This document shows positions 7,881 to 15,604 of a stretch of DNA of 54,648 nucleotides, piece after piece (position 1 is the stretch's first letter; each line of letters opens with the position of its first letter). Source of the DNA: Flavobacteriales bacterium (GTDB lineage Bacteria > Bacteroidota > Bacteroidia > Flavobacteriales_F > PHOS-HE28); assembly GCA_019638085.1 (NCBI GenBank), contig JAHBUL010000024.1, forward strand, positions 1 through 54,648, written 5' to 3'. A program made the translations under genes and the position numbers. Below the pieces are notes generated by a model. It made no database searches. It was not told where the DNA came from and worked only from the letters and a program-made list of their open reading frames with translations.

Positions 7881-9221
7881 ATGGGCAAGATCAGATTGAT
7901 CATTTGGCGAGAATTCATCACCCGGGTCAGGAAGCCGAGCTTCTTGATCATGACCTTCCTGGGCCCCCTTTTGCTCGTAGGGGGCATCGGCTTGGTCGTC
8001 TTCCTCGGCATGCAGGAAGGTGGCATCCAGAACATCGTGGTGATCGATAAGGCGCAGCTGTTGACCAACAAGCTGAAAGAGACCGACGACCTGAAGTTCT
8101 TTTATGAGCCTGCAGATATTTCGGACTCCGTGTTCAAGGCCAGTCCGTACACGGCCATGATCGAGGTGAACCCGTTGGTGCTGGAGAACAACACCATCCA
8201 GATCTTCTACAAAAGCCTCCCGAGCCAAAGCACGCAGAATTATATCTCCTCACAGATCGAATCCGTTCTGGAGCGGGAAAAACTGCGCGTGAACAATGTG
8301 GATCCGGTGACCTACCAGCGGATAAAGACCGCCTTGAAGATCCAGCTCTTCGACATCGACAAGCAAGGGAAGCGCTCGTATGATCAGATCAAGGCCGGAA
8401 TCGGCTTCGCCTTCGGCTACCTCATCTTTTTCTTCATCTTTCTGTACGGGGTGCAGGTGATGCGTGGCGTAATGGAGGAGAAACAAAATCGCGTGGTGGA
8501 GGTGCTGATCAGCTCAGTGAAGCCGTTCCAACTGATGATGGGCAAGATCGTCGGGGTGGCCATGGTGGGCCTCACCCAGTTCCTGCTCTGGGTCTTCCTC
8601 TCACTGCTGCTGGGCTTTATCGGCCTGGGCTTGGCGAAGGATACCATCAGTGCCTCCGCCCTGCAGGACGCAACCCCACAAGTGACCACCCAGCTCCAGA
8701 ACCAAATGGGAGGGCAGGCCGCGAAATTCGAAGCGAACAGTGATTCCGCGGAACAACTGGGCGTGATGATGACGATCTGGGATGAACTGCCGGTGACGTG
8801 GATCCTCTTGTTGTTCCTCTTCTATTTCCTCGGCGGCTATCTGCTGTACAGCTCCTTGTTCGCCGCAATGGGTGCCGCCGTGGACGGGGAGGCGGATACC
8901 CAGCAGTTCATGCTGCCGATCACCGTGCCGATGATCATCGCCATTTTCATCGCGCAGACCGCGGTGTACAACCCGGATGGACCGGCGGTGTTCTGGTGTT
9001 CGATCATCCCCTTTACATCACCCGTGGTGATGATGGTGCGGATCGCCACCGGCAATGCCTTTGCGCACCCCTGGGAGCTCGCCTTGAGCATGGTACTGCT
9101 GATCGCCACCTTCATCTTCACCACGTGGCTGGCCGGCCGCATCTACCGCACGGGCATCCTGATGTACGGTAAGAAGGTGAGCTGGAAGGAACTGGGGAAG
9201 TGGCTGTTCTACAAGGGCTGA
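7881..9221 (+). CDS. ABC-2 type permease (NatB-like)
   Basis: 446 residues. The first hydrophobic segment (residues ~20-42) is followed by a ~130-residue extracytoplasmic domain. A cluster of membrane spans follows from ~172 to the end, including FAFGYLIFFFIFLYGVQVM and the conserved EEKQNRVVEVLISSVKPFQLMMGKI coupling region (described here only by position, ~193-218). This architecture is that of ABC-2 family exporter permeases such as NatB. It forms the inner-membrane channel for the preceding ATPase; the two genes are 24 bp apart and surely cotranscribed. Substrate not predictable. Confidence 0.9.
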   Translation: MGKIRLIIWREFITRVRKPSFLIMTFLGPLLLVGGIGLVVFLGMQEGGIQNIVVIDKAQLLTNKLKETDDLKFFYEPADISDSVFKASPYTAMIEVNPLVLENNTIQIFYKSLPSQSTQNYISSQIESVLEREKLRVNNVDPVTYQRIKTALKIQLFDIDKQGKRSYDQIKAGIGFAFGYLIFFFIFLYGVQVMRGVMEEKQNRVVEVLISSVKPFQLMMGKIVGVAMVGLTQFLLWVFLSLLLGFIGLGLAKDTISASALQDATPQVTTQLQNQMGGQAAKFEANSDSAEQLGVMMTIWDELPVTWILLLFLFYFLGGYLLYSSLFAAMGAAVDGEADTQQFMLPITVPMIIAIFIAQTAVYNPDGPAVFWCSIIPFTSPVVMMVRIATGNAFAHPWELALSMVLLIATFIFTTWLAGRIYRTGILMYGKKVSWKELGKWLFYKG

Positions 9222-9392
9222 TCGCTACGGAAGAAGCCGGAGATTCACTACTCTGGTCCTGGTGCTCCTGCTGCTGGGTACCCAGCAGGTGGACCGTGCC
9301 ACCATCGTGCTACCCGGCCATTGGATCAGCGGAGGCAGCTGCGCCGGAATGTTCGCAAGCATGTACCACGGACTGAATGATCGTTACGCATT

Positions 9393-9400
9393 TACCTTCG
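9393..9400 (+). promoter_or_regulatory. -7 box (TACCTTCG) for the Ppx/GppA gene
   Basis: Ends three bases before ATG 9404. If transcription starts the usual few bases downstream, the mRNA is leaderless. This supports ATG 9404 over the in-frame ATG at 9377, which would lie upstream of the promoter box. Confidence 0.6.
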
Positions 9401-9403
9401 GGC

Positions 9404-10336
9404 ATGCGCATCGCGATCATCGACCTGGGAACCAACACCTTTAAAGTGGTGGTTGCCGAAAGGCAAAGTGGCAGTACCACCGGACTTCAGATAGTCTACA
9501 CCGAATATCGGTCCGTATTCCTTGGTAGGGGCGGAATTGAGAAACACGAGATCACTGCGGAGGCATCCGCTCGCGGGTTGGAGGCCTTGCACATCTTGAT
9601 GGAGAAAGCGAAGGAGTTCGGTGCCGAAACCGTGCGTGGCTTTGGCACTTCCGCATTGCGGAGCGCACGCAACGGACCGGACTTCGTGCACCTTGCCCGT
9701 AAGGAACTTGGCTTGGAGATCACCATCATTCCCGGTGAAGAGGAAGCCGGATTGATCCTGGACGGTGTTCGCCAAGCCGTCCCGTTCGGAAAGAAGCCCA
9801 TGCTGGTGATGGACATTGGCGGGGGCAGCACGGAGTTCATCCTCGCCACCGACCGGGCGATGATGTGGAAGCACAGCTTCGAGCTCGGCACCACACGCCT
9901 GTTCGAGCGTTTCCCGGCGATCAATCCCATGGGCATGGACACGCAGCTGCGCATGGCCCAGCACATCGATGCACAGTTCGAATCGCTCTGGTCCGTAGTG
10001 GATCGGCATTGGCCCACCACCTTGGTGGGTTCAGCGGGCTCTTTCGATTCCATCGCTGCGATGATCGCATTGGAACGAGGTACACCCATTGAGGCCGGTG
10101 CCATCACCTTGGAATTCGATACCACGGAATTCGACGCCTTGAAGGACAAACTATTCGCTATGACCCGCGCGCAACGAGAGACCATGCCGGGCCTGGCCGC
10201 CCATCGCGTGGATACCATCATTCCCGCACTGGCACTGATCGAACGCGTACTCTTGCACGGTATCGAATACTTGCGTTGGAGCCAGTATTCCCTGAAGGAA
10301 GGCGCAGCGGCAAGGATGCTCCCTGCTACTGTTTGA
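9404..10336 (+). CDS. Ppx/GppA family exopolyphosphatase / pppGpp phosphatase
   Basis: 310 residues, the short single-module form common in Bacteroidota. The actin-like ATPase fold is shown by IIDLGTNTFK near the N-terminus (phosphate 1 loop), the catalytic-region PGEEEAGL, and MDIGGGSTEF (phosphate 2 loop). It hydrolyses polyphosphate or the 5'-phosphate of pppGpp; which one cannot be told. Start 9404 is chosen because conserved residues begin immediately and a -7 box ends three bases before. It meets the next gene tail-to-tail with an 11 bp overlap (10326-10336). Confidence 0.9.
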   Translation: MRIAIIDLGTNTFKVVVAERQSGSTTGLQIVYTEYRSVFLGRGGIEKHEITAEASARGLEALHILMEKAKEFGAETVRGFGTSALRSARNGPDFVHLARKELGLEITIIPGEEEAGLILDGVRQAVPFGKKPMLVMDIGGGSTEFILATDRAMMWKHSFELGTTRLFERFPAINPMGMDTQLRMAQHIDAQFESLWSVVDRHWPTTLVGSAGSFDSIAAMIALERGTPIEAGAITLEFDTTEFDALKDKLFAMTRAQRETMPGLAAHRVDTIIPALALIERVLLHGIEYLRWSQYSLKEGAAARMLPATV

Positions 10337-11861
10337 CCAGACGGATGCTCTGCGGAGACCCCGCTTGCAACCGCATCACGTAGACCCCCGTCGGCAGCGC
10401 TTGAAGGTCGACCTGATCCCTCTGTCCGTTCAACACACCGGAAGCCACTTGCTTTCCCACAGCGTCATGCACGGTAAAGGGCTGCTTCCCTGCTCCTGCC
10501 GTCAACTCTACGATCACCTTGTCGTGGAATGGATTCGGATATACCCCCACGGGCAATGGCTCGAACTCCCCCACATTGACGATCGCCGAATTGATGATGC
10601 GGACGAAGCCATTACGTGCAGTACCATCGTATTTGCGGAGATTCCCCCCGACCAGCAGCGTACCCCCCGTTCCAGGAACAATGCAACGTGCAGCAGGGCG
10701 TTCCCCACCTCCGGTCGCTTCCGTCAACCCTGTCCCAGGGTCGAAACCGAGGTCCACGGATCCATCGGCATGAAGGCGCACCAAATTATTCCTGCTCACG
10801 GTATTGAAAGTGTTGAACCAACCTCCGAGAATGATCTTACCATCGGCTTGCAACAACAAGGATGCACCGCCCACGTCCGGTCCAGCATTTCCAGCAGCAC
10901 CCGCGCCCGGATCAAAGGATGTATCCAATGAGCCATCGGCGTGCAAACGTGCCACCCCCGCACGGGGCACCTGGTCATAGGCAGTGAACGGCCCCGCAAT
11001 GAGCACCTTGCCATCGGGTTGCACAGCAACGGCGCGCACCACGTTATTGGGTCCACCGCCTGTGTTGAAGGTCGCATCCAGCGAACCATCCGCATTCACC
11101 CGCGCCAAATTCTTGCGTGCAACGCCGTCGTAGGTTGTGAACAAACCGGAGAGGAGCAATTTCCCATCATCTTGTCGCGCAATGCTCCAAACTGCACCCA
11201 CTGTGCTTCCTGATCGTACACCGGCACCCACGTGGAAGTCCGGATCCAAGGCTCCATTCGCATCAATGCGTGCCAAGCAACTGCGGCTGTGCCCATCATA
11301 TTCATCAAACATGCCTCCGATCACCAGTTTTCCATCCGGCTGGGGCGTGATGTTATAAATGGACCCGATCACAGGGCCTCCACTCGCTAGTCGCGGCCCG
11401 GTCCCGGAGTCGAACGTGGGGTCCAAAAGACCATCAGATCCAATTCGTGCAAGGTTCGTAATGGCAGTGCCGTTGAAGGTCGTGAAGCACCCACCAACAA
11501 GCACCTGTTCGTCCGAGACCGGAAGTATGGACCACACATGGTTCGGGATCCCGCCCGTAAAGCCCGTACCGGATGGAAGTGAGGTGTCAATGGTCCCATC
11601 AGCGTTCAGGCGCTGGAAGTTCACCGGAGGGATATTACCACCGATGAAGACCTTGCCATCGGGTAACTGTGCAGCCGCATAAATGATACGCGCATCACCA
11701 TCACTGGATGTATACGCTTGATCCAATGCGCCGTCCTGCGCCTTCACTTGCTGGGCAAAGCATGCACCTGCAAAAAACATGGTCATCAAGAGCCAAGACC
11801 CAACCCCGGCCGTATTTGGGATCCGTTCCATTTCCATTTCGTGTTGCGGATCCTTGATCAT
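10326..11861 (-). CDS. T9SS-sorted delta-60 repeat beta-propeller protein
   Basis: 511 residues. A hydrophobic stretch around residues 20-40 ending AQQVKAQ is a signal peptide. About seven repeats of ~55 residues follow with the pattern QPDGKVLIGGxF...LARLxxDGSLDxxFxxGxG, the delta-60 repeat (TIGR02608-like), expected to form a beta-propeller. The C-terminal ~75 residues from YPNPFHDKVIVEL to SIRLVKQ are a T9SS type A sorting domain. Secreted or surface-attached; ligand unknown. In-frame ATGs at 11837 and 11831 give a tighter signal peptide and may be the real starts. The 3' end overlaps the convergent Ppx/GppA gene by 11 bp. Confidence 0.88.
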   Translation of the reverse strand: MIKDPQHEMEMERIPNTAGVGSWLLMTMFFAGACFAQQVKAQDGALDQAYTSSDGDARIIYAAAQLPDGKVFIGGNIPPVNFQRLNADGTIDTSLPSGTGFTGGIPNHVWSILPVSDEQVLVGGCFTTFNGTAITNLARIGSDGLLDPTFDSGTGPRLASGGPVIGSIYNITPQPDGKLVIGGMFDEYDGHSRSCLARIDANGALDPDFHVGAGVRSGSTVGAVWSIARQDDGKLLLSGLFTTYDGVARKNLARVNADGSLDATFNTGGGPNNVVRAVAVQPDGKVLIAGPFTAYDQVPRAGVARLHADGSLDTSFDPGAGAAGNAGPDVGGASLLLQADGKIILGGWFNTFNTVSRNNLVRLHADGSVDLGFDPGTGLTEATGGGERPAARCIVPGTGGTLLVGGNLRKYDGTARNGFVRIINSAIVNVGEFEPLPVGVYPNPFHDKVIVELTAGAGKQPFTVHDAVGKQVASGVLNGQRDQVDLQALPTGVYVMRLQAGSPQSIRLVKQ

Positions 11862-11880
11862 CAGGGATCCATGAGCCGGG

Positions 11881-11888
11881 CAAACATA
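11881..11888 (-). promoter_or_regulatory. -7 box (TATGTTTG) for the delta-60 repeat gene
   Basis: Reads CAAACATA on plus; on minus it is TATGTTTG, an exact TAnnTTTG. It lies 19 bases before the 11861 start, or ~50 before the 11831 alternative. Confidence 0.5.
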
Positions 11889-11993
11889 TCCCTTTGATCA
11901 TACAGCATTTCCCGTATTTCCACGTAGGGTGAAATACCATATGGATGGGTTCTTTACCTTCCTCGATAGGTGATGGGGGTCTTCACATCCATG

Positions 11994-12021
11994 AAAAAAA
12001 GGGTCACCTCAGCAACCCTTT
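11994..12021 (-). terminator. Rho-independent terminator, minus strand
   Basis: On minus, AAAGGGT (12021-12015) pairs with ACCCTTT (12004-11998), a 10-base loop between, then a run of Ts to 11994. It is downstream of the 12141-12989 gene, after the two long hairpins at 12032-12114. Confidence 0.75.
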
Positions 12022-12031
12022 CTTCTCCAAC

Positions 12032-12114
12032 CATCTGCTGACGCTCGCGTGTCGCGAGTGTCAGCAGATGCGCCTGATGTAAGCACTCGCGACACGCGAG
12101 CGCTTACATCAGGC
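12032..12114. repeat. Two adjacent long hairpins with a shared CTCGCG core
   Basis: Hairpin 1 (12032-12070): 11 bp CATCTGCTGAC arm, one G-T wobble, CTCGCG, loop TGT, then the complement; 18 paired bases. Hairpin 2 (12072-12114): 13 bp GCCTGATGTAAGC arm, one A-C mismatch, CTCGCG, loop ACA, then the complement; 19 of 20 positions pair. The outer arms differ but the inner CTCGCG-nnn-CGCGAG core is the same. A half-decayed third copy may run from 12115 to ~12138. It looks like a REP/BIME-type element just after a stop codon. Confidence 0.85.
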
Positions 12115-12140
12115 GACACACGAGCCCTTGTATCAGGATC

Positions 12141-12989
12141 CTACTGCTTCACAAAACTCCGCACCATCCGTTTGCCATCCGCCATGCGCAACTGCACCAA
12201 ATAGCGCCCGGTTTGCAAAGCTGCCACATCCAGGGCGATGCTTTCCGCATTTGCATTCCGCTCCTGCACCATTCGGCCGGTGATGTCCATCACCTTCACC
12301 TCCGATATGCGCTGCGGTGCCACCACGTTCAGCAGATCCGCAGTGGGCGACGGGTAGATCTGCAAGCTTGGCGCAGCAAGTTGTTCCGCCACACCTACTG
12401 TTCCTGCAAAGGCCAGATCATCCACCTTCATAAAGCTGCCGACCACCGGATCGGCGAAGTTGATGCTGGCCTCGAACTGGATGTAGGCGGTATCAGCCAC
12501 CTCCTCGCTGTAATAGGTGAACGGCACGGAAAGCGGATGCCAACCCGCCAGATCACCCATGACCTCCAACGTTCCGAAAGCGATAGGATCCCGGGTACCG
12601 AATGTGCTGTTCCATTTGGACAAGGCCACGGTCACCACGCCGGTGTCACCGGGTTGGATGCCGTATTGCCATTGGCCGGTAAGCCGCTCCGGCCGACCTG
12701 CATAGGCGAATCCGTTGATGGACATCCAGCCTTGTAGTGCAGAACCCACCGGCAACGCACGCGTTGTGATCTTGGCATACAAGGCTCCCACGGCTCCCGG
12801 AAAACCCTGTTCCACCGTGATAACAGGGCCGGAACTTGTAACCATGTCGTTGTAGGTAAGCCAGCCCGCCGGATCCATGTAGGTACCGTGGTCAACCCAA
12901 CTTTCAAAACCGCCATTGGGGATCTGGGCGGAAGCGGATGTGAACAGCAACATGGCAATGCAGCAGGCAAGAGTAGCGCGGACCTTCAT
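12141..12989 (-). CDS. T9SS-sorted secreted protein, PCMD-like
   Basis: 282 residues. Signal peptide 1-21 ending ASAQ, followed by IPNGGFESW, the typical start of Bacteroidota putative carbohydrate-binding/metabolism (PCMD-like) domains. A ~180-residue beta-rich domain follows. From about residue 205 a T9SS sorting domain begins with LQIYPSPTADLLNV and ends MVRSFVKQ. Close paralogue of the next minus-strand gene (13083-13952), sharing IPNGGFE, DPAGWLT, GFAYxxRPxxLTGQWQxGIQPxDTG and the sorting domain. Probably glycan-binding or adhesive; no catalytic residues recognised. Confidence 0.82.
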   Translation of the reverse strand: MKVRATLACCIAMLLFTSASAQIPNGGFESWVDHGTYMDPAGWLTYNDMVTSSGPVITVEQGFPGAVGALYAKITTRALPVGSALQGWMSINGFAYAGRPERLTGQWQYGIQPGDTGVVTVALSKWNSTFGTRDPIAFGTLEVMGDLAGWHPLSVPFTYYSEEVADTAYIQFEASINFADPVVGSFMKVDDLAFAGTVGVAEQLAAPSLQIYPSPTADLLNVVAPQRISEVKVMDITGRMVQERNANAESIALDVAALQTGRYLVQLRMADGKRMVRSFVKQ

Positions 12990-13008
12990 TTTTCCTCGAT
13001 CTGAATCC

Positions 13009-13016
13009 GCAAGGTA
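13009..13016 (-). promoter_or_regulatory. Possible -7 box (TACCTTGC)
   Basis: On minus reads TACCTTGC, close to TAnnTTTG/TAnnTTCG, 19 bases before the 12989 start. Weak because the last two bases differ from consensus. Confidence 0.35.
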
Positions 13017-13035
13017 TCCGATCTATTCGTTTAAC

Positions 13036-13061
13036 GAAAAAAGGGCCGCCATAGCGACCCT
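13036..13061 (-). terminator. Rho-independent terminator, minus strand
   Basis: On minus, AGGGTCGC (13061-13054), a short loop, then GGCGGCCCT down to 13042, followed by a run of Ts (13041-13036). It is 22 bp after the stop of the 13083-13952 gene. Confidence 0.75.
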
Positions 13062-13082
13062 CTTCCCGTGTGAAATGCTCTT

Positions 13083-13952
13083 TTACTGCTTCACCATGGA
13101 GCGCACTTGGCGATCTCCATTCGCAAAGCGCAACTGTACCAGATAACGCCCCGGCTTCAGGTCGGCCACGTTCAGGGTAATCTGGGACGCATTCGTTCCT
13201 TGCTCCAATACAGTGCGTCCGGTCATGTCCATCACGCTCACCTGCTGGATCGTTCTTTCCGCGGAAACAGTAAAGACGTCCGTGGCTGGTGAAGGGAACA
13301 GTTTGATCACGTCAGCAATTCCGGAATTCTCCCCGATGCCGCTCACCGAGCTGAATCCCAGATCGTCGATCTTGATGAAGCTCCCTTCAACCGGGGCATT
13401 CATGCTGGAGAATATGGCAATGATGGCGGTGTCCGGAGTGGCTGAGCTGAAATAGGTGATGGGGATGTTCATGGCATTCCACCCGGAAAGGCTTCCGAGT
13501 ACTACAGCTACCCCCCCACCGACGCTGTCACTGCTCTGGGTGACGGCATTCCATTTAGTGAAATAAACCGCCACCATACCGGTATCCTGTGGCTGAATAC
13601 CGTGCTGCCATTGGCCCGTCAACGCCGCTGGCCGCGAGCTATATGCAAAACCGCCCGCACCGGAGTCCGCATCCCCGGATATGGCCACTCCTTGCAACAA
13701 GCCAAAAGGCCCATTTCGCGTGGTCACCGTAGCATAGTAATTACCCACGGCCCCGGGTGAACCCTGTTCAGTGGTCGGCATCCCTCCACCAAACGTCGCG
13801 AGACCGTTGAATGTGAGCCATCCTGCGGGATCTTGGTACGTGGCACCCGAGGGCGTTACCCAAGTCTCGAAGCCACCATTGGGAATCTGGGCGATCGCCG
13901 GTGCGGACAAGCAGGCAATGGCCAAACTTGGAAGAAGTACGCGTAGTTTCAT
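13083..13952 (-). CDS. T9SS-sorted secreted protein, PCMD-like paralogue
   Basis: 289 residues from ATG 13952; the open frame extends further upstream but only this start gives the signal peptide MKLRVLLPSLAIACLSAPAIAQ. IPNGGFETW and DPAGWLT open a ~190-residue beta-rich domain; the T9SS sorting domain starts near IKLFPSPATDVFTV and ends QVRSMVKQ. Paralogue of the 12141-12989 gene, separated from it by ~90 bp containing a terminator, so each is probably its own transcription unit. Function beyond surface display or glycan binding cannot be read. Confidence 0.82.
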   Translation of the reverse strand: MKLRVLLPSLAIACLSAPAIAQIPNGGFETWVTPSGATYQDPAGWLTFNGLATFGGGMPTTEQGSPGAVGNYYATVTTRNGPFGLLQGVAISGDADSGAGGFAYSSRPAALTGQWQHGIQPQDTGMVAVYFTKWNAVTQSSDSVGGGVAVVLGSLSGWNAMNIPITYFSSATPDTAIIAIFSSMNAPVEGSFIKIDDLGFSSVSGIGENSGIADVIKLFPSPATDVFTVSAERTIQQVSVMDMTGRTVLEQGTNASQITLNVADLKPGRYLVQLRFANGDRQVRSMVKQ

Positions 13953-14037
13953 TTGAGTTTGTTTTGGATTCCAAAGTTGATAAGAATCGAACTGAGGTGG
14001 ATCATATTCAACTATTTTCTCAACCAGGGACTGGTTG

Positions 14038-15363
14038 TTAACTGATGGAATGCACCGGCTTGCAACGCGTGAACAGCCACGTGCCGATGACACCCGCAGT
14101 GATCGACGCGAAGAGGATGCCCAGTTTGGCCTCCGCGCGCATGGCCTCCGAGGCGAAGGCCAGTTCACTGATGAAGATGGCCATGGTGAAGCCCAGACCG
14201 GATAGTACGGAGATGGCCACCATGTGCCCCCAGTTCACATCGGTGCCCAGTTTTCCCCAACCAAGCTTCACGAACGTCCAGCTCATCAAGAGCAACCCGA
14301 TCGGTTTGCCCAGCACCAACCCGAGCATCACGCCCATGGTAACGGGACTATCGAAGACGCCGAAAATGGAATCGGGGAGTTCGATGCCTGCATTGGCCAA
14401 TGCGAAAACCGGAAGCACGAGAAAAGCCACCCACGGATGCAGTGCCTGTTCCAACCGCTGGAGCGGTGTTTCAGCGGCCGTGCTGAAACGCTTCACCTTG
14501 GAGATGATATATTCCTGTTCCCGAGTGATGGTAAGGGCAGCGGTATCCTTGGTGCGATCGAATGCATCGGCCAGCTCGCGGATCTTCTTCGCATAGCTGC
14601 GCTCCTTCATCTTGGTGTTAACCGGTATGGTGAGGGCTGCCAGCACTCCTGCCACCGTGGCGTGGACGCCGGACAGCATGAAGGCGGTCCATAAACCACC
14701 AATACCGATAACGCCGTATGCGGTCATGTTGCGCACGCCCAGCAGGTTCATGGCCACCAGTACTGCCAGGAATGCCGCACCAATGCCCAAGTTCATCAAG
14801 GAAATATCAGAGGTGTAGAACAGGGCGATCACGGTAACGGAGGCAATGTCATCGGTGACCGCCACGGTGATGAACAAGGCCTTGATCGCCGCTGGCACAC
14901 GTTTACCCAACAATGCCAACAAACCCAGTACGAAGGCGGTATCCGTACCCATGGTGATCCCCCAGCCTCGTGTGGCGGGACCCTCAAAATTATTGATCGC
15001 CAAGTAGATCAATGCGGGGAACACCATGCCACCCACACTTGCGGCAAGCGGGAGTACCGCGTTGCGCGGATCGGATAATTCCCCCGCCAGGAATTCGCGT
15101 TTCAACTCCAGGGCCACCACGAAAAAGAAGACAGCCATCAAGCCATCATTGATCAGGTGGTGGAGGTTGCGTTCGAAGATGAACGTGTCGATCCCGACCG
15201 TGATGGAATGCTCCCAGAACTGGTGGTATGCATCCCGCCAAGGTGAATTGGCAAGCACCACGGCCACGGCTGCTGATATGAACAAGGCCAGACCCGCCAT
15301 GGTCTGGTTCCGAATGAACAGATCCAAGGGCTTCAGCAGGCGGTCAATGGGGTCTTGGCGCAT
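14038..15363 (-). CDS. nhaA: Na+/H+ antiporter NhaA
   Basis: 441 residues from ATG 15363 (a GTG 24 bp upstream is in frame). About twelve membrane spans. Key NhaA signatures are present: GTDTAF (T140-D141, matching the E. coli T132-D133 pair) and VAVTDDIASV (D171-D172, matching D163-D164, the sodium- and proton-binding aspartates). LGKRVPAAIKALFITVA and the late GKPIGLL block also fit. Exchanges cytoplasmic Na+ for external protons in the inner membrane. A stand-alone minus-strand gene upstream of the PCMD-like genes; no clear terminator separates it from the 13952 start 85 bp away. Confidence 0.95.
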   Translation of the reverse strand: MRQDPIDRLLKPLDLFIRNQTMAGLALFISAAVAVVLANSPWRDAYHQFWEHSITVGIDTFIFERNLHHLINDGLMAVFFFVVALELKREFLAGELSDPRNAVLPLAASVGGMVFPALIYLAINNFEGPATRGWGITMGTDTAFVLGLLALLGKRVPAAIKALFITVAVTDDIASVTVIALFYTSDISLMNLGIGAAFLAVLVAMNLLGVRNMTAYGVIGIGGLWTAFMLSGVHATVAGVLAALTIPVNTKMKERSYAKKIRELADAFDRTKDTAALTITREQEYIISKVKRFSTAAETPLQRLEQALHPWVAFLVLPVFALANAGIELPDSIFGVFDSPVTMGVMLGLVLGKPIGLLLMSWTFVKLGWGKLGTDVNWGHMVAISVLSGLGFTMAIFISELAFASEAMRAEAKLGILFASITAGVIGTWLFTRCKPVHSIS

Positions 15364-15460
15364 TCGTGGGAGAGGATGTGGATTCACGAGGTACCGGTCT
15401 GCGCGTCCATTTCGTTTGGATCAGCCAGCCGGGCATGAGCAGCGCGGGCGACGGCACACG

Positions 15461-15604
15461 TCACCTGGGATCGTCATCATTGTCCGCGTAGCTGTCCGGC
15501 TCAGGGCGAGGGGGTGTGGTAAGCACACGGTAAAAAAAGTAGACCACGCAGCAGGTCACGGTGAGCTGCACAGTTACCATTAGGATGATGGCGCTCGTGT
15601 TCAT
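15461..15604 (-). CDS. MetS-like small subunit of the NSS transporter (47 residues)
   Basis: Very short gene overlapping the stop of the NSS transporter gene as ATGA (15604-15601). The peptide begins MNTSAIILMV, has one membrane span (~5-27, ending CCVVYFFYRVL), and ends in a Pro/Asp-rich tail PPRPEPDSYADNDDDPR. I recognise this from the small accessory subunits of Bacteroidota NSS symporters, related in role to MetS of Corynebacterium MetPS, where the small protein is needed for transport. Length, single span, PEPDSY tail and translational coupling to the transporter all agree. Confidence 0.8.
   Translation of the reverse strand: MNTSAIILMVTVQLTVTCCVVYFFYRVLTTPPRPEPDSYADNDDDPR

Noticed and set aside
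9222..9444. Small frame with a hydrophobic leucine-rich start (GTG 9262) between the ABC permease and the Ppx/GppA gene
   Set aside because: It overlaps the start of the Ppx/GppA gene, contains a chance 18 bp palindrome (9271-9288), has no recognisable product, and would run through the promoter box at 9393.
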